Counted from the stretch's first letter, positions 1-8,821 are shown. The stretch: DNA of 64,000 nt from CAZDUZ01 sp964508755 (GCA_964508755.1 CAZDUZ010000001.1:19598-83597); one strand, 5' to 3'. Notes: generated by a model from the letters alone, not told the origin. Program-made: numbers and translations.

Positions 1-1956
1 GCTCATGGATCGTGTGGTCCAAGTTCACTTGCGTGTTTATCCAAAGCACCTCCTGAGGATTGTTTTTGGGCAATTTGTGACGATGGAGCGTGGAAAAGAA
101 TTGAACCAAATACTTGCCCTGAGAGTAACGTTGCATCAGATACAGAAGGGAGTGGGGATAGTACAACACCCTCAGGTTCTCAGGCACCTGGTCTTGCTTG
201 TAGAGAGAGGAACAGTAGTTGGGTACTTTGCACGAGTCTTCGAGAAGATGAAAGGAGAATTGTATATCGTGATAGTTTAGGGGCTGGTTCTAATGATTGC
301 TGTGTGAAAATTAATCAACCTGTTGATACGAGCGGAACAACAGATGTCTGTTTTGACCGCTATTATCTTTCCATCTCTTGTGAAAGTGATGAAGCAGACA
401 AAGATAATGTTATTGGACTATCAGATCCAAACAACCCCTCTTCATATAAGTGCTGCGGTTTCAAAGCATCGACTCCAGATGATTTAGAAGAATTAAGAAG
501 ATCGGAAGCTGAGAGAGATGAAAGTTTTGCCCAATCGAGGGATGAGCTCTGTCGAAAAGAATTTGATGAAAACACAGTGTCTGAATATAACTCTAGTGCT
601 GATCGAGGAGCGTCTCGGGGTAATATTTTTCCAGCTGATGGTGGTATTGTAACCTGTTTTTTCAAGATTGGTGTTGTCTCACGCCCTCCTGACATGCAAA
701 CCTGTGGGGAGCAGGGAGAAGGGTATGTATCTTTTTCGGAAGGAAACCAAACCTGCAGTGAGGTAGTTGACGGTATTCGTGATTTCAAAGGTCAATCTTG
801 TTGTAAAAGTTGCGATAAAGTGAATCCAACACCTCCCGGGTGTACCAGTGTAACCTTAGCTCAAGCTCAAGTTCCTGAAGTAAACCTCATACAACTTTTA
901 CAAAATAGTATTTCTTGTTTTTTCAATTTTCACAAAGTCGCTTACTGTGGAGGAAATCCTTGTAATAACCAGTGTGGATGTACCTGTAAACGATCAGGTG
1001 CTGGAGAATGTGAAACTGACGGTGTAGTTGTAGGACCAGGAGAATTATGTCCAGGAATAAAGCAAAGCAAAATTCCTGAAACGTATACAAAGGAATTTTC
1101 ATCTTTGTCTCAATCTCTTTCCAGTAAAGTTCAGGCTGAATTTGAAGAAAACACAAATGATAAAGAAAACATACTTCTTATCTCTCCTGAAAACGGCATC
1201 TTTTCATTTAATGAAAAAGGAATATATTGCACGATCATAAATGAAGTTCCCTACTGCTTTGAAATTAATGAAACTGGACCGAAGAGGCTCTATATTGATC
1301 GGAATGGTGATAATACATTTGACAATGCTGATATTGATCTTGGTTCTCAGGTATTTGAATTAGAGGTTACTCAAGAAGATGAAGTCGATATCTATAACAT
1401 TGAGCTTGGTTTTAACTTCATGTCTTTTAGAATTGTGGGAGGAACCGGAGAGGATACTCTTGCATCTACGTTTCTAGAAAACCTGAACAGCCAATATGAC
1501 AATGCATTCTTCTCAATTGCAAAATTTGAGGCAGGACGATGGGTTACGGTTGAATCACGCGGAGGTTCTCAATACGGAAATAATGATTTTCCTATACTAC
1601 CTGGTCAAGGCTATATCCTGAAAGCTACGAAATCATTCGAGATGGCTGTAACCGGAAAAAGAATAATTAGTTCGGTACCTGTATCTTTGGCACCCGGTTG
1701 GAACCTCATCGCCGTGCAGGGGACAGAGAAGGGGTATACCGCATCAAGTCTTATCGATTCAATAGATAGCGTAGAGGGTCTTGACGCAAACAATGTAACG
1801 ATGTGGGATCTATCAACTTCTCGATATAAAGGATTGCAGAAGGAGAAAGATGCGGGTGGAAATATGGAGGTGTATGGATTTGATTTTCCGCTTGATCCGC
1901 TATCTGGATATTTTGTACGAATTGCAAGCGGAAGCGGAACATGGACTCCGGAGTAA
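1..1956 (+). CDS. Cys-rich secreted/surface protein, N-terminus outside window
   Basis: The reading frame is open from base 1, so the protein starts upstream of the window; at least 651 residues are visible. The first 350 or so visible residues are rich in cysteine pairs and clusters (motifs such as CCGFKAS, SCCKSCDK, CGGNPCNNQCGCTCK), typical of disulfide-stabilised extracellular proteins. The C-terminal 200 residues look like beta-rich modules, including a segment with APGWNLIAVQGTEKG and a final module ending GYFVRIASGSGTWTPE. No C-terminal membrane anchor is seen. Function is not recognised; an extracellular or adhesin role is inferred from composition only. The second Cys-rich protein at 58648-60747 is similar in style but has an anchor. 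tRNA-Ala follows on the same strand. Confidence 0.8.
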   Translation, partial: AHGSCGPSSLACLSKAPPEDCFWAICDDGAWKRIEPNTCPESNVASDTEGSGDSTTPSGSQAPGLACRERNSSWVLCTSLREDERRIVYRDSLGAGSNDCCVKINQPVDTSGTTDVCFDRYYLSISCESDEADKDNVIGLSDPNNPSSYKCCGFKASTPDDLEELRRSEAERDESFAQSRDELCRKEFDENTVSEYNSSADRGASRGNIFPADGGIVTCFFKIGVVSRPPDMQTCGEQGEGYVSFSEGNQTCSEVVDGIRDFKGQSCCKSCDKVNPTPPGCTSVTLAQAQVPEVNLIQLLQNSISCFFNFHKVAYCGGNPCNNQCGCTCKRSGAGECETDGVVVGPGELCPGIKQSKIPETYTKEFSSLSQSLSSKVQAEFEENTNDKENILLISPENGIFSFNEKGIYCTIINEVPYCFEINETGPKRLYIDRNGDNTFDNADIDLGSQVFELEVTQEDEVDIYNIELGFNFMSFRIVGGTGEDTLASTFLENLNSQYDNAFFSIAKFEAGRWVTVESRGGSQYGNNDFPILPGQGYILKATKSFEMAVTGKRIISSVPVSLAPGWNLIAVQGTEKGYTASSLIDSIDSVEGLDANNVTMWDLSTSRYKGLQKEKDAGGNMEVYGFDFPLDPLSGYFVRIASGSGTWTPE

Positions 1957-2091
1957 GGATAGGGGTGATGAAGAATTGCTTAGAATACGGTTGGGGTACT
2001 GTAGTGTACGGTATTTGCGCAAATAGGTATTATCGACTACAATTTCCTTGCTTTTGAGTCTGAAAAGGAGATGTTTTACGTTCTGATATAG

Positions 2092-2165
2092 GGGCCCGTA
2101 GCTCAGCTGGCTAGAGCACCTCAATGGCATTGAGGGGGTCGCGAGTTCAAATCTCGCCGGGTCCA
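2092..2165 (+). tRNA. tRNA-Ala (GGC)
   Basis: The full cloverleaf is visible: acceptor GGGCCCG pairs with CGGGTCC, D-arm GCTC/GAGC, anticodon stem CCTCA/TGAGG around loop ATGGCAT (anticodon GGC), and T-arm GCGAG/CTCGC with TTCAAAT. The discriminator is A and no CCA is encoded. Confidence 0.95.
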
Positions 2166-2241
2166 AGGGTATCCAAGAATGTAAAATATTAGTGATGAAA
2201 AGCTTTACCTTGATTTTTATAAATTGATTAAAAATACTCGA

Positions 2242-2550
2242 ATGGCAAATGATATTACGAACTATATAGGTGTAGTTGCGGCGCGTGAATTTGCTGATCA
2301 GGAGAATCTACGCGTTTTCAAAATGGCTAGAAGAGGAGTAACTAAAGATGACGTTCGTGATTCTATACTTGAATCCTCTGACGAAGAGAAGAGAGACTAT
2401 GGGATCAGGGAGATTGTTGCCTGCGTTATTTTTACGGTAGACGAGTTCGCTCGGGTTGAGAGGCAACTTCCAACGTATGTAGCAGATATTGATGAATTCT
2501 ATAAAGTCACTTCTGGCATTCGACCAGAAGGTCACCAACAAATTGCATAG
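2242..2550 (+). CDS. hypothetical protein, 102 aa
   Basis: A small soluble protein that I do not recognise. It is rich in charged residues (for example DSILESSDEEKRDYG) and has no signal peptide or membrane segment. ATG 2242 is preferred to the in-frame TTG at 2224, because a TATAAA-like -10 at 2217-2222 would put the transcript start near 2229. It stands alone between tRNA-Ala and the convergent SDR gene. Because the frame is short and has no recognised domain, confidence that it is translated is moderate. Confidence 0.5.
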   Translation: MANDITNYIGVVAAREFADQENLRVFKMARRGVTKDDVRDSILESSDEEKRDYGIREIVACVIFTVDEFARVERQLPTYVADIDEFYKVTSGIRPEGHQQIA

Positions 2551-2581
2551 ATGTCATTATATTGAAATAGCCAATTCATAT

Positions 2582-3370
2582 TTAGAACTCATGCATATCT
2601 GCAACTGATTTCCCTCCATCCACGATGATCGACTGTCCATTGATGTAGGAAGCACCATCGCTTGCGAGAAAACTTACCACACTAGCTATTTCTTCTACTT
2701 CACATACTCGTTTCATCGGGTATTGTTTGGAAATGCTGGCATACCATTCCTCTAGTTCTTTATCTGTCCGATTATTTTGAGAATTTGCTATTCGAACGAA
2801 TCCCGGGCACACAGAATTTGTTCTGATTAAAGGCGCATAATCAAGAGCTAAACTTCTTGTGAGTCCATCTATGGCCGCTTTTGCAACAGAATAGACACAG
2901 AAGTTGGGTAGGGAAGCGAAGCTCGCATAGGAGGATATATTAATGATAGCGCCTCCTCCTGACTTTTGCATAAGAGGGATAGCATATTTTGCACATTTGA
3001 AGTAGCCTCCGAGGTTTGTGTTTAATGTTTTCTCCCATTCATCTTCTGAAATTGAGGTAACGTTCTTTGCCATACCTGCTCCATAGCGAGCCACGCAATT
3101 AACGAGGCAGGTTAGTCCTCCATATGTTTCTTCTGCCTGACTTACTACGGATTGAACGAACGAACTGTCTGTTACATCACCTTGTATGAATAACGCCTTA
3201 CCTCCATTTTTTTCAATATTTTCCACTGTCCATGCGCCTGCATCGAGCATATCAACAACAACTACAGAATAGCCGTGTTTTGCAAGATCAATTGAAATGG
3301 CACCTCCGATTGACGGTCCGCCGTCTTTGTATCCCATAGCACCTCCTGTTACGATTGCTGTCTTATTCAC
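2582..3370 (-). CDS. SDR-family NAD(P)-dependent oxidoreductase
   Basis: A classical short-chain dehydrogenase/reductase of 262 aa, the usual length. The N-terminal Rossmann motif TGGAMGYKDGG is an expanded form of TGxxxGxG. It is followed by VVVVDM (beta2 acidic end), GDVT, NCVAR in place of NNAG, and catalytic Ser (NISSYAS) with YSVAK, the Tyr-x-x-x-Lys pair. The C-terminal INGQSIIVDGG stretch is typical of the FabG-like branch. It should reduce a carbonyl or oxidise an alcohol with NAD(P)H, but the substrate cannot be read from sequence. It is a single gene, not in an evident operon. With no other fatty-acid synthesis gene nearby, a FabG role is not supported by context. Confidence 0.88.
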   Translation of the reverse strand: MNKTAIVTGGAMGYKDGGPSIGGAISIDLAKHGYSVVVVDMLDAGAWTVENIEKNGGKALFIQGDVTDSSFVQSVVSQAEETYGGLTCLVNCVARYGAGMAKNVTSISEDEWEKTLNTNLGGYFKCAKYAIPLMQKSGGGAIINISSYASFASLPNFCVYSVAKAAIDGLTRSLALDYAPLIRTNSVCPGFVRIANSQNNRTDKELEEWYASISKQYPMKRVCEVEEIASVVSFLASDGASYINGQSIIVDGGKSVADMHEF

Positions 3371-3604
3371 TGCTTGATTAATGAAAAGTTAATACTTCAA
3401 GAAGTGTAGAGGAAAGATTTTTTTAAATCAAATGGAGAGTCGGTGTACGTACTTTTGATGATCTTTAAATTGAAACGGAATCAGGTGTGAGATGTGTGGT
3501 GTTAAGGGAGAATAGAAATTATCACACAAGTACACCAATCAAAGGCAACGAGGTAGAGCATCAAAAAAATGTTCTTAATATAGCGGACCTGGTCTCCAAA
3601 TTGG

Positions 3605-4203
3605 TTAATCGTACCAAATATCACCAAAATCCATCTCAGGAATATCTGCCCAATAGAACATTTCTATGTCATCACATCCATCTCCCCATGTCGTTCCTTC
3701 GACGACATGATTTTGCAGGTAAGAATCGCCTTCAAGTGTTGTACAATTATCCGTCTCTGTTTCTTGAGGCCAACCTGCTTCATCGTAACCAACTCCTGGA
3801 CCGACCCAGAAACACTAACAAATCCCCCTGTCTCTTCTTGACTGACACCAATTACATACCGTATACCATCAGACTTAAAGGCAACACATGTTTTCGGTGG
3901 TGAAGACCAACTTGATTCGAGATAAGGCTTGAGATACTCTGAATCGCCGCTTCCTTCGAGAAGTTCTTGCATTGATGCCGCAGTTGACTCTCCTAATGTA
4001 GTTGGGAACATCTTATGCTCTGAGTAGAAAGCTGTCATTGCACGTTCCATATTTACCGCAGCAGCTTGCCTTGCAGTGTTTCTTGATTTTCGTGTGGCAT
4101 ATCCAATTCCTGCGATAGAAACGGCGACAAGAACTGCAAGAATTGCCATTACCACCAGTAATTCAACCAGGGTAAATCCCTTACTGTTTCGTAACAACGA
4201 CAT
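3605..4203 (-). CDS. type IV pilin-like protein with apparent frameshift
   Basis: The N-terminus has a class III signal: a short basic leader, then G/FTLVELLVVMAILAVLV, the prepilin peptidase site with Glu5 and the hydrophobic helix of type IV pilins/pseudopilins. The uninterrupted frame runs 4203-3664 (179 aa), but after the GGG at 3805-3807 the sequence turns Lys/Gln-rich. One frame over, a clean acidic and aromatic C-terminus (start PGVGYDEAGW, end DFGDIWYD) runs to a stop at 3605-3607. One extra G in the GGG run would join the two halves into 199 aa. This may be an assembly or sequencing indel, slippage, or a real mutation. The likely role is a DNA-uptake or adhesion pilus, fitting comEA, comEC and dprA elsewhere in the window. 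Confidence 0.8.
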
Positions 4204-4380
4204 GCATGTAACGCTGACAAATTAGGAAAAGGATGAGTTATTATGACCTCTCGTATACACTTATCCCATTTAATACAATACCTGTTCCAACGTGGATTCG
4301 CAATAGCAAAGGAATGAAGAAATCAGCCCTTATTCGTAGCGGGTGAACGTTTACCAGTTTTAGAAATATCCTTTGAAGTG

Positions 4381-4386
4381 TATAAT
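4381..4386 (+). promoter_or_regulatory. -10 element upstream of hypothetical gene at 4422
   Basis: A perfect TATAAT. A start about 7 nt downstream would leave a leader of roughly 29 nt before ATG 4422. No clear -35 is seen. Confidence 0.5.
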
Positions 4387-4421
4387 ATGGGCCACTAATA
4401 AATTGTTTGCGAAATTTCAAA

Positions 4422-5117
4422 ATGACGGTAAATGATGAACAGAGTGAGTTTCGAATTGCTTCTGAAAACGAAGCTCTCCGTAAACTACAGGATTGGATGA
4501 GTAGATGTGATAAAAACGAAGGGCCCTCGGTATGTTTTGAAGTTGGTCGTGCCGTGGGTGAGTCGATTGTATCGTTAGGTGAATTTAGAATCGAAGGAGA
4601 TCTGTCTGAACCGTGGTGGACTGCACGAAGTTATTTACAAACTATCGAAAATGATATTGTGCCTTCTCTTCTTCATAACGAAGCAGATCTGATGCTTCAT
4701 AGGCAGTTTGTTGAAGGTGTTTTGGCGGTCTTTTCTGAAAATGGCGTACCTCAAAGGGTAACGGTGGCTGAGCGGAGAAGAGTGGAACAACCTGTTGATA
4801 CCCGATGGGTACATACCCAGGCTATGCAATACCGAATCGTTCAAGCTCGCGGGTTTGCAACTGCTCCTACTGTTGAATATGGTGTGGCGGGTGGATATAT
4901 TCCAGAATTGTTAGAATTACTAGGGAGTTTTAAGCGTAATCCAGGGATTTCTCGCGAAAGTATTGATACCGTTCGAGAACAACTTGCGCTTGCAAGGGAA
5001 TACGGACAGAAAGCGCTTCTTGATGATCGGAACGTTGTTTCCTTCTCCCGGGGAATCGTTGGAGCAGTACACGCATTAAATGTGCGGAAGTTTGGTTATG
5101 TTGCAGCTAATATCTAA
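4422..5117 (+). CDS. hypothetical helical protein, 231 aa
   Basis: Not recognised. It is predicted soluble and mostly helical, with amphipathic stretches such as ALRKLQDWMSRC and EQLALAREYGQKALL, no signal peptide and no transmembrane segment. ATG 4422 is preferred over the in-frame TTG at 4407. It is followed after 11 nt by another unrecognised helical gene on the same strand, so the two probably form an operon of lineage-specific genes driven by the TATAAT at 4381. Confidence 0.65.
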   Translation: MTVNDEQSEFRIASENEALRKLQDWMSRCDKNEGPSVCFEVGRAVGESIVSLGEFRIEGDLSEPWWTARSYLQTIENDIVPSLLHNEADLMLHRQFVEGVLAVFSENGVPQRVTVAERRRVEQPVDTRWVHTQAMQYRIVQARGFATAPTVEYGVAGGYIPELLELLGSFKRNPGISRESIDTVREQLALAREYGQKALLDDRNVVSFSRGIVGAVHALNVRKFGYVAANI

Positions 5118-5128
5118 GCCTTTTGTTT

Positions 5129-5761
5129 ATGAGTCCTTTAGTTCCAGGAAACATTCGAGATACTGATTTGTGGGTATATGCTTCTTCAAACGCTCCTGAT
5201 GAGGAACCTATAGAAAAGCGTGCAGAAGAGGCCGGACTATCATTAACGGAGGCTCTGTTTGTTTTAGGAGAAAGATCATTTTCTGATGGTTTTCTATTAG
5301 AGGAGAGTAAAAGACGTATGGAATGTTGGGAAATTGAATGGCGGGATATCACCCTTAATGATGCCTATATCCGAGGACTTATGGTTGATGGAATTGAAAG
5401 AGGGGTATTAAGAGTATATCCTGACATGCGGTACTACTATGATAGCTCTGAGTGGGTGTCGGCGGTCAGTGCTACCTTTGAAAAACTACGAAACGAGTTT
5501 ATAAGTTCTCCATACTTCTTTGCCTCACGATTAGGACAAGGACTAGGGAGGTCATTGTTTCAAAAAGGTCGATTAACTCAGAGCGAGGAATCAGAAAGAG
5601 CTGTTCACATGATGCAAGTAGAACAGTACTTGTGTATGTACTATCGGTTGTTAGAGTATGTCGTGGGAGATGACGATTTGGAGGAAATGTTTGTCTTTGG
5701 CTTTTGGACGGAGATTGATGAACTGCTAGCGTTAAGTTCCGGATGTCATGCCCAGGAATAA
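5129..5761 (+). CDS. hypothetical helical protein, 210 aa
   Basis: Not recognised. It is a soluble, acidic, aromatic-rich helical protein (for example QVEQYLCMYYRLLEYVVGDDD) with no signal or membrane segment. ATG 5129 lies 11 nt after the preceding stop, which suggests co-transcription with the 4422 gene. Its size and general style resemble the upstream gene, but I cannot show by eye that they are paralogues. Confidence 0.6.
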   Translation: MSPLVPGNIRDTDLWVYASSNAPDEEPIEKRAEEAGLSLTEALFVLGERSFSDGFLLEESKRRMECWEIEWRDITLNDAYIRGLMVDGIERGVLRVYPDMRYYYDSSEWVSAVSATFEKLRNEFISSPYFFASRLGQGLGRSLFQKGRLTQSEESERAVHMMQVEQYLCMYYRLLEYVVGDDDLEEMFVFGFWTEIDELLALSSGCHAQE

Positions 5762-5796
5762 CCGATTTTTCTTTGCCTGTTTATTGAACATTTTTT

Positions 5797-5842
5797 CCGA
5801 CAGGGACATTGGCACGTGCGTGCTGCTCAATGTCCCCGTCGG
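5797..5842. repeat. 15-bp inverted repeat downstream of the 33-aa ORF
   Basis: Arms 5797-5811 and 5828-5842 pair over 15 positions around a 16-nt loop that is itself partly self-complementary. The single non-identical position is a G-U pair in minus-strand RNA but an A-C mismatch in plus-strand RNA, which suggests the structure acts in the minus transcript, just after the small gene at 5851-5952. The T run lies on the wrong side for a canonical minus-strand intrinsic terminator. Confidence 0.7.
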
Positions 5843-5850
5843 GTGGGGGA

Positions 5851-5952
5851 TCAGACGGAGTAATCTTTATCCAAGATTTGGATGAAGGTATATCCGACGA
5901 ACATGAGTGTGAGTATCCCCACGACCGCCCCCGCGATCTTCAGCGCCTTCAT
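5851..5952 (-). CDS. small single-pass membrane protein, 33 aa
   Basis: A 33-codon frame too short for ordinary gene calling. It encodes MKALKIAGAVVGILTLMFV and then a short polar tail ending DKDYSV: one hydrophobic helix behind a basic N-terminus. The start is fixed by an exceptional ribosome-binding site, AAAGGAGGTGATCAC immediately before ATG, complementary over about 13 nt to the bacterial 16S 3' end. The codons are GC-rich (GCG, GGG, GTC, CTC) compared with neighbouring genes, and a 15-bp inverted repeat lies just past the stop. The function is unknown. Translation is well supported by the ribosome-binding site plus the clean transmembrane helix, but no homologue is recognised. Confidence 0.7.
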   Translation of the reverse strand: MKALKIAGAVVGILTLMFVGYTFIQILDKDYSV

Positions 5953-6064
5953 GTGATCACCTCCTTTCGGCACAGAATCGTTGAGCGGCATTCTACTATG
6001 GGTTTCGTATGTGTGTAAATATTGTTATGACGTGGCTTTTATTGCTACTCCGTTCAATCATTTC

Positions 6065-6093
6065 TTTACAACTTCTCATTCTCTCTCTATAAT
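6065..6093 (+). promoter_or_regulatory. sigma70-type promoter of the leuS leader
   Basis: TTTACA (6065-6070), a 17-bp spacer and TATAAT (6088-6093). The predicted transcript start is near 6100, giving a leader of about 110 nt before the terminator hairpin. Confidence 0.75.
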
Positions 6094-6099
6094 TCCCCC

Positions 6100-6187
6100 T
6101 GTATGACAACCAGTACATTTTACAGCTTGCTCAGCCTACTACTAGCCCAGTAAACGGGAGGCTTCTAGCTGTAAGAGTATTGCTATG
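6100..6187 (+). promoter_or_regulatory. leuS leader, candidate transcription attenuator
   Basis: The leader can fold as a long hairpin (TTACAGCT 6120-6127 with AGCTGTAA 6167-6174; inner AGCCT 6133-6137 with AGGCT 6159-6163). Its GGGAGG at 6156-6161 could instead pair with CCTCC of the terminator stem (6190-6194), giving mutually exclusive terminator and antiterminator forms. There is no T-box GGTGG-ACC motif, so the sensed signal is unknown. Confidence 0.5.
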
Positions 6188-6211
6188 AACCTCCTGAGAA
6201 GGAGGTTTTTT
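6188..6211 (+). terminator. intrinsic terminator in the leuS leader
   Basis: The stem AACCTCC (6188-6194) pairs with GGAGGTT (6201-6207) around a 6-nt loop, and T residues continue to 6211. It lies between the promoter at 6065-6093 and the leuS start, which is why it is read as an attenuator. Confidence 0.8.
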
Positions 6212-6256
6212 GTTATCATAGGGCTGTCTGTGAGATGTGGAGAGTTCATCCATCTC

Positions 6257-8716
6257 ATGATGAAATTTTATTTTAAATTAGAACTAACCGTGACACCATA
6301 CAACCCGAAATCATTCGAAAAAAAATGGCAGGATACATGGTATTCCTCTGATGTGTACCATGCTGATGATTTTTCTAAGAAACCCAAATATTATATTCTC
6401 AGTGAGTTTCCCTATACTTCTGGAGATGGGGTGCATATTGGACACTGCAAGACCTATACCATGACCGATGTCATGGCTCGTCATGCCCGTATGAAAGGGA
6501 AAAACGTCTTGTACCCCATGGGATGGGACGCATTCGGACTCCCAACCGAGAATTATGCAATAAAGACGAAGATTAATCCGAAAATTATAACCAAAGAGAA
6601 CGTCGCAAATTTCAAGAGACAAATGCAGATGATGGGATGGTCTTTTGACTGGAGCAGAGAAATTGATACAACACAGCCCGAATATTATAAGTGGACCCAA
6701 TGGATTTTCTTGAAGCTTTTTGAGAAAGGTCTTGCATACAAAGAAGAGATGCCGATTAACTGGTGTCCGAAATGCAAAACCGGTCTCGCAAACGAAGAGG
6801 TGGTAAACGGAAAACATGAGCGATGCGGAAGCGGGGTAACAACTAAGAAATTGAATCAATGGATGCTCAAAATTACTGCATATGCAGATCGATTAGCAGA
6901 TGAACTTGAGGGTCTTGATTATTCGGAAAGTATTGTCGCAGCTGAGAGAAACTGGATTGGAAGGAAAGAATGGATTGATATCACGTACCCGATTGATGGT
7001 TCTGATGAGTCAATTATCGTTTCTACCACAAGACCCGATACAAACTTTGGTGCAACCTTTGTCGTATTAGCACCAGAACATCCGGTCTTGAGCAAGGAAA
7101 AAGGACTTGTACCAGAGCAATATCGTCAATCCGTGGATGAATATATTAGTAAAGCATTGAGTAAGACAGAGGAAGAACGTATTGCGGAAGGTCGAGAAAA
7201 AACGGGAGCTTTTACTGGGATGTATTGTATTAATAGGCTTAACGGAGAGAAACTTCCAATGTATGTTACTGATTTTGTACTCATGACTGTTGGTACCGGT
7301 GCAGTAGTTGGTGTTCCCGGACATGATAAACGTGACTTCGAATTTGCTCAGAAATTCAATCTTCCAGTTGTTCGTGTGGTACGAGGAAAAGATGGAGACG
7401 AATCAGACATTACTTCTATTGATCAGGTGCAGGAAGAAGAGGGAACGATTATGAATTCAGATTTTCTAAATAATCTGGATATTCACGATGCTACTACAAA
7501 AGTGATGGACTATTTGGAGGAGAAGGGGTGGGGGAAACGAGTAATTCGGTATCATCTTCGTGATTGGTTGTTTTCACGTCAGCATTACTGGGGTGAACCA
7601 ATTCCTATCATTCATTGTGAAAAATGTGGTGCCGTACCAGTTCCCGAAGAGGATTTGCCGGTAGAACTTCCTGATGTCGTTTCGTATGAACCGACAGATA
7701 CGGGAGAATCACCCCTTGCTTCTATTACTGAATGGGTTAACGTGAAGTGCCCGGAATGTGGAGGCGAAGCGAAACGTGAAACTGACACTATGCCTAACTG
7801 GGCTGGATCAAGTTGGTATTACTTGCGTTTCTGTGACCCACATTGTGAAACAGGTATAGCAGACAAGAAAAAACTAGAGTACTGGATGCCGGTCGATTTT
7901 TATGATGGAGGAGCTGAGCATGTAACGCTTCATCTATTATATTCACGATTCTGGCACAAATTTCTTAATGATATTGGTGTGGCTCCCGGAATAGAACCAT
8001 ACAAATCGCGTAGAAATCACGGGATGCTTCTTGGGGAAGGTGGAACAAAAATGTCGAAATCACTTGGAAACGTCATTAATCCTGATGATTTGGTAGAGCA
8101 GTTTGGAACTGATGTCGTACGGCTCTACCTAATGTTTGTAGGACCCTATGAAGGTACGAGCGAGTGGAGTGAGCGTGCAATTCAAGGAGTAGACCGCTTC
8201 GTGAAGAGATTTTGGGAGTTTCTTACCCAAAATCTTGAAAATCCAGCAGATTCCTGTGATGAGGATGTGGAGAAAGCAGTTTCCGTTCTTGTTAAAACGA
8301 TTGACCGCAATATACCATCAAGGAGATTCAACACATCGGTTGCAAGCATTATGGAGTTTTACAATAAGACGAAAGACAAGACATTATGTAAGGAGTGTCT
8401 TTCGTCGGTTCTTATTGCGATCGCTCCTTTCATGCCGCATCTTTCTGAAGAATTGTGGAATACCATGGGACATAAAGATTCTATTCATAAAGAGCAGTGG
8501 CCTAAGGTTAAGGAGGTTGCCCGAGATGCCATGGTTGAGATTCCTGTTCAGATAAATGGAAAGATCAGATCGAAAATTACCATACCTGCATCAGCTGTTG
8601 AGAAGGCAGTGCTCGCTGTTGCTCTTGAAGATGAAAAAGTTCAGAAGAACCTTGCAGGCAACGATCCTAAAAAAGCTATCTATGTTCCTGGAAAGATTCT
8701 TACCATAGTCGTATAA
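6257..8716 (+). CDS. leuS: leucyl-tRNA synthetase
   Basis: A class Ia synthetase charging tRNA-Leu in the cytosol. It has VHIGHCKTY (HIGH) near residue 60, a CP1 editing region, two zinc-binding knuckle pairs (NWCPKCKTG; CEKCGAVP with VKCPECGGEA), GGTKMSKSLGN (KMSKS) near residue 598, and the C-terminal anticodon-binding region. About 819 aa is normal for a bacterial LeuRS. The open frame extends back to 6185, but those codons overlap the terminator at 6188-6211, so translation must start later. ATG 6257 or 6260 is chosen; GTG 6290, giving VTPYNPKSFEKKW, matches the usual family start even better. Regulation is probably by leader attenuation. Confidence 0.96.
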   Translation: MMKFYFKLELTVTPYNPKSFEKKWQDTWYSSDVYHADDFSKKPKYYILSEFPYTSGDGVHIGHCKTYTMTDVMARHARMKGKNVLYPMGWDAFGLPTENYAIKTKINPKIITKENVANFKRQMQMMGWSFDWSREIDTTQPEYYKWTQWIFLKLFEKGLAYKEEMPINWCPKCKTGLANEEVVNGKHERCGSGVTTKKLNQWMLKITAYADRLADELEGLDYSESIVAAERNWIGRKEWIDITYPIDGSDESIIVSTTRPDTNFGATFVVLAPEHPVLSKEKGLVPEQYRQSVDEYISKALSKTEEERIAEGREKTGAFTGMYCINRLNGEKLPMYVTDFVLMTVGTGAVVGVPGHDKRDFEFAQKFNLPVVRVVRGKDGDESDITSIDQVQEEEGTIMNSDFLNNLDIHDATTKVMDYLEEKGWGKRVIRYHLRDWLFSRQHYWGEPIPIIHCEKCGAVPVPEEDLPVELPDVVSYEPTDTGESPLASITEWVNVKCPECGGEAKRETDTMPNWAGSSWYYLRFCDPHCETGIADKKKLEYWMPVDFYDGGAEHVTLHLLYSRFWHKFLNDIGVAPGIEPYKSRRNHGMLLGEGGTKMSKSLGNVINPDDLVEQFGTDVVRLYLMFVGPYEGTSEWSERAIQGVDRFVKRFWEFLTQNLENPADSCDEDVEKAVSVLVKTIDRNIPSRRFNTSVASIMEFYNKTKDKTLCKECLSSVLIAIAPFMPHLSEELWNTMGHKDSIHKEQWPKVKEVARDAMVEIPVQINGKIRSKITIPASAVEKAVLAVALEDEKVQKNLAGNDPKKAIYVPGKILTIVV

Positions 8717-8779
8717 GAAACTTGTAATGATAGGAAAATCTATGGAATTATGATCATAGCTCCACACCTTTGGTGACTT

Positions 8780-8788
8780 TGCTATAAT
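8780..8788 (+). promoter_or_regulatory. extended -10 promoter of the cyclophilin gene
   Basis: TGc-TATAAT, with the hexamer at 8783-8788. No good -35 is visible. The predicted leader is about 27 nt. Confidence 0.6.
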
Positions 8789-8821
8789 AAAGTTCGAAGA
8801 TAATCTGTAAATTGATTAACA

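Noticed and set aside
3487..3903. Plus-strand 138-aa frame
   Set aside because: Antisense shadow of the pilin C-terminus; no domain, promoter or ribosome-binding site.
5940..5970. Fragment of a 16S rRNA 3' end (GATCACCTCCTTT)
   Set aside because: The match is limited to the anti-SD complement and is explained by the ribosome-binding site of the 33-aa gene; flanking rRNA sequence is absent.
5809..6018. Plus-strand frame of 69 aa
   Set aside because: It is the antisense of the 33-aa membrane peptide gene and its inverted repeat; no promoter or recognisable domain.
6185..6256. N-terminal extension of LeuRS starting MNLLRRR
   Set aside because: The codons coincide with the terminator hairpin and its T run; LeuRS homology begins near 6290.
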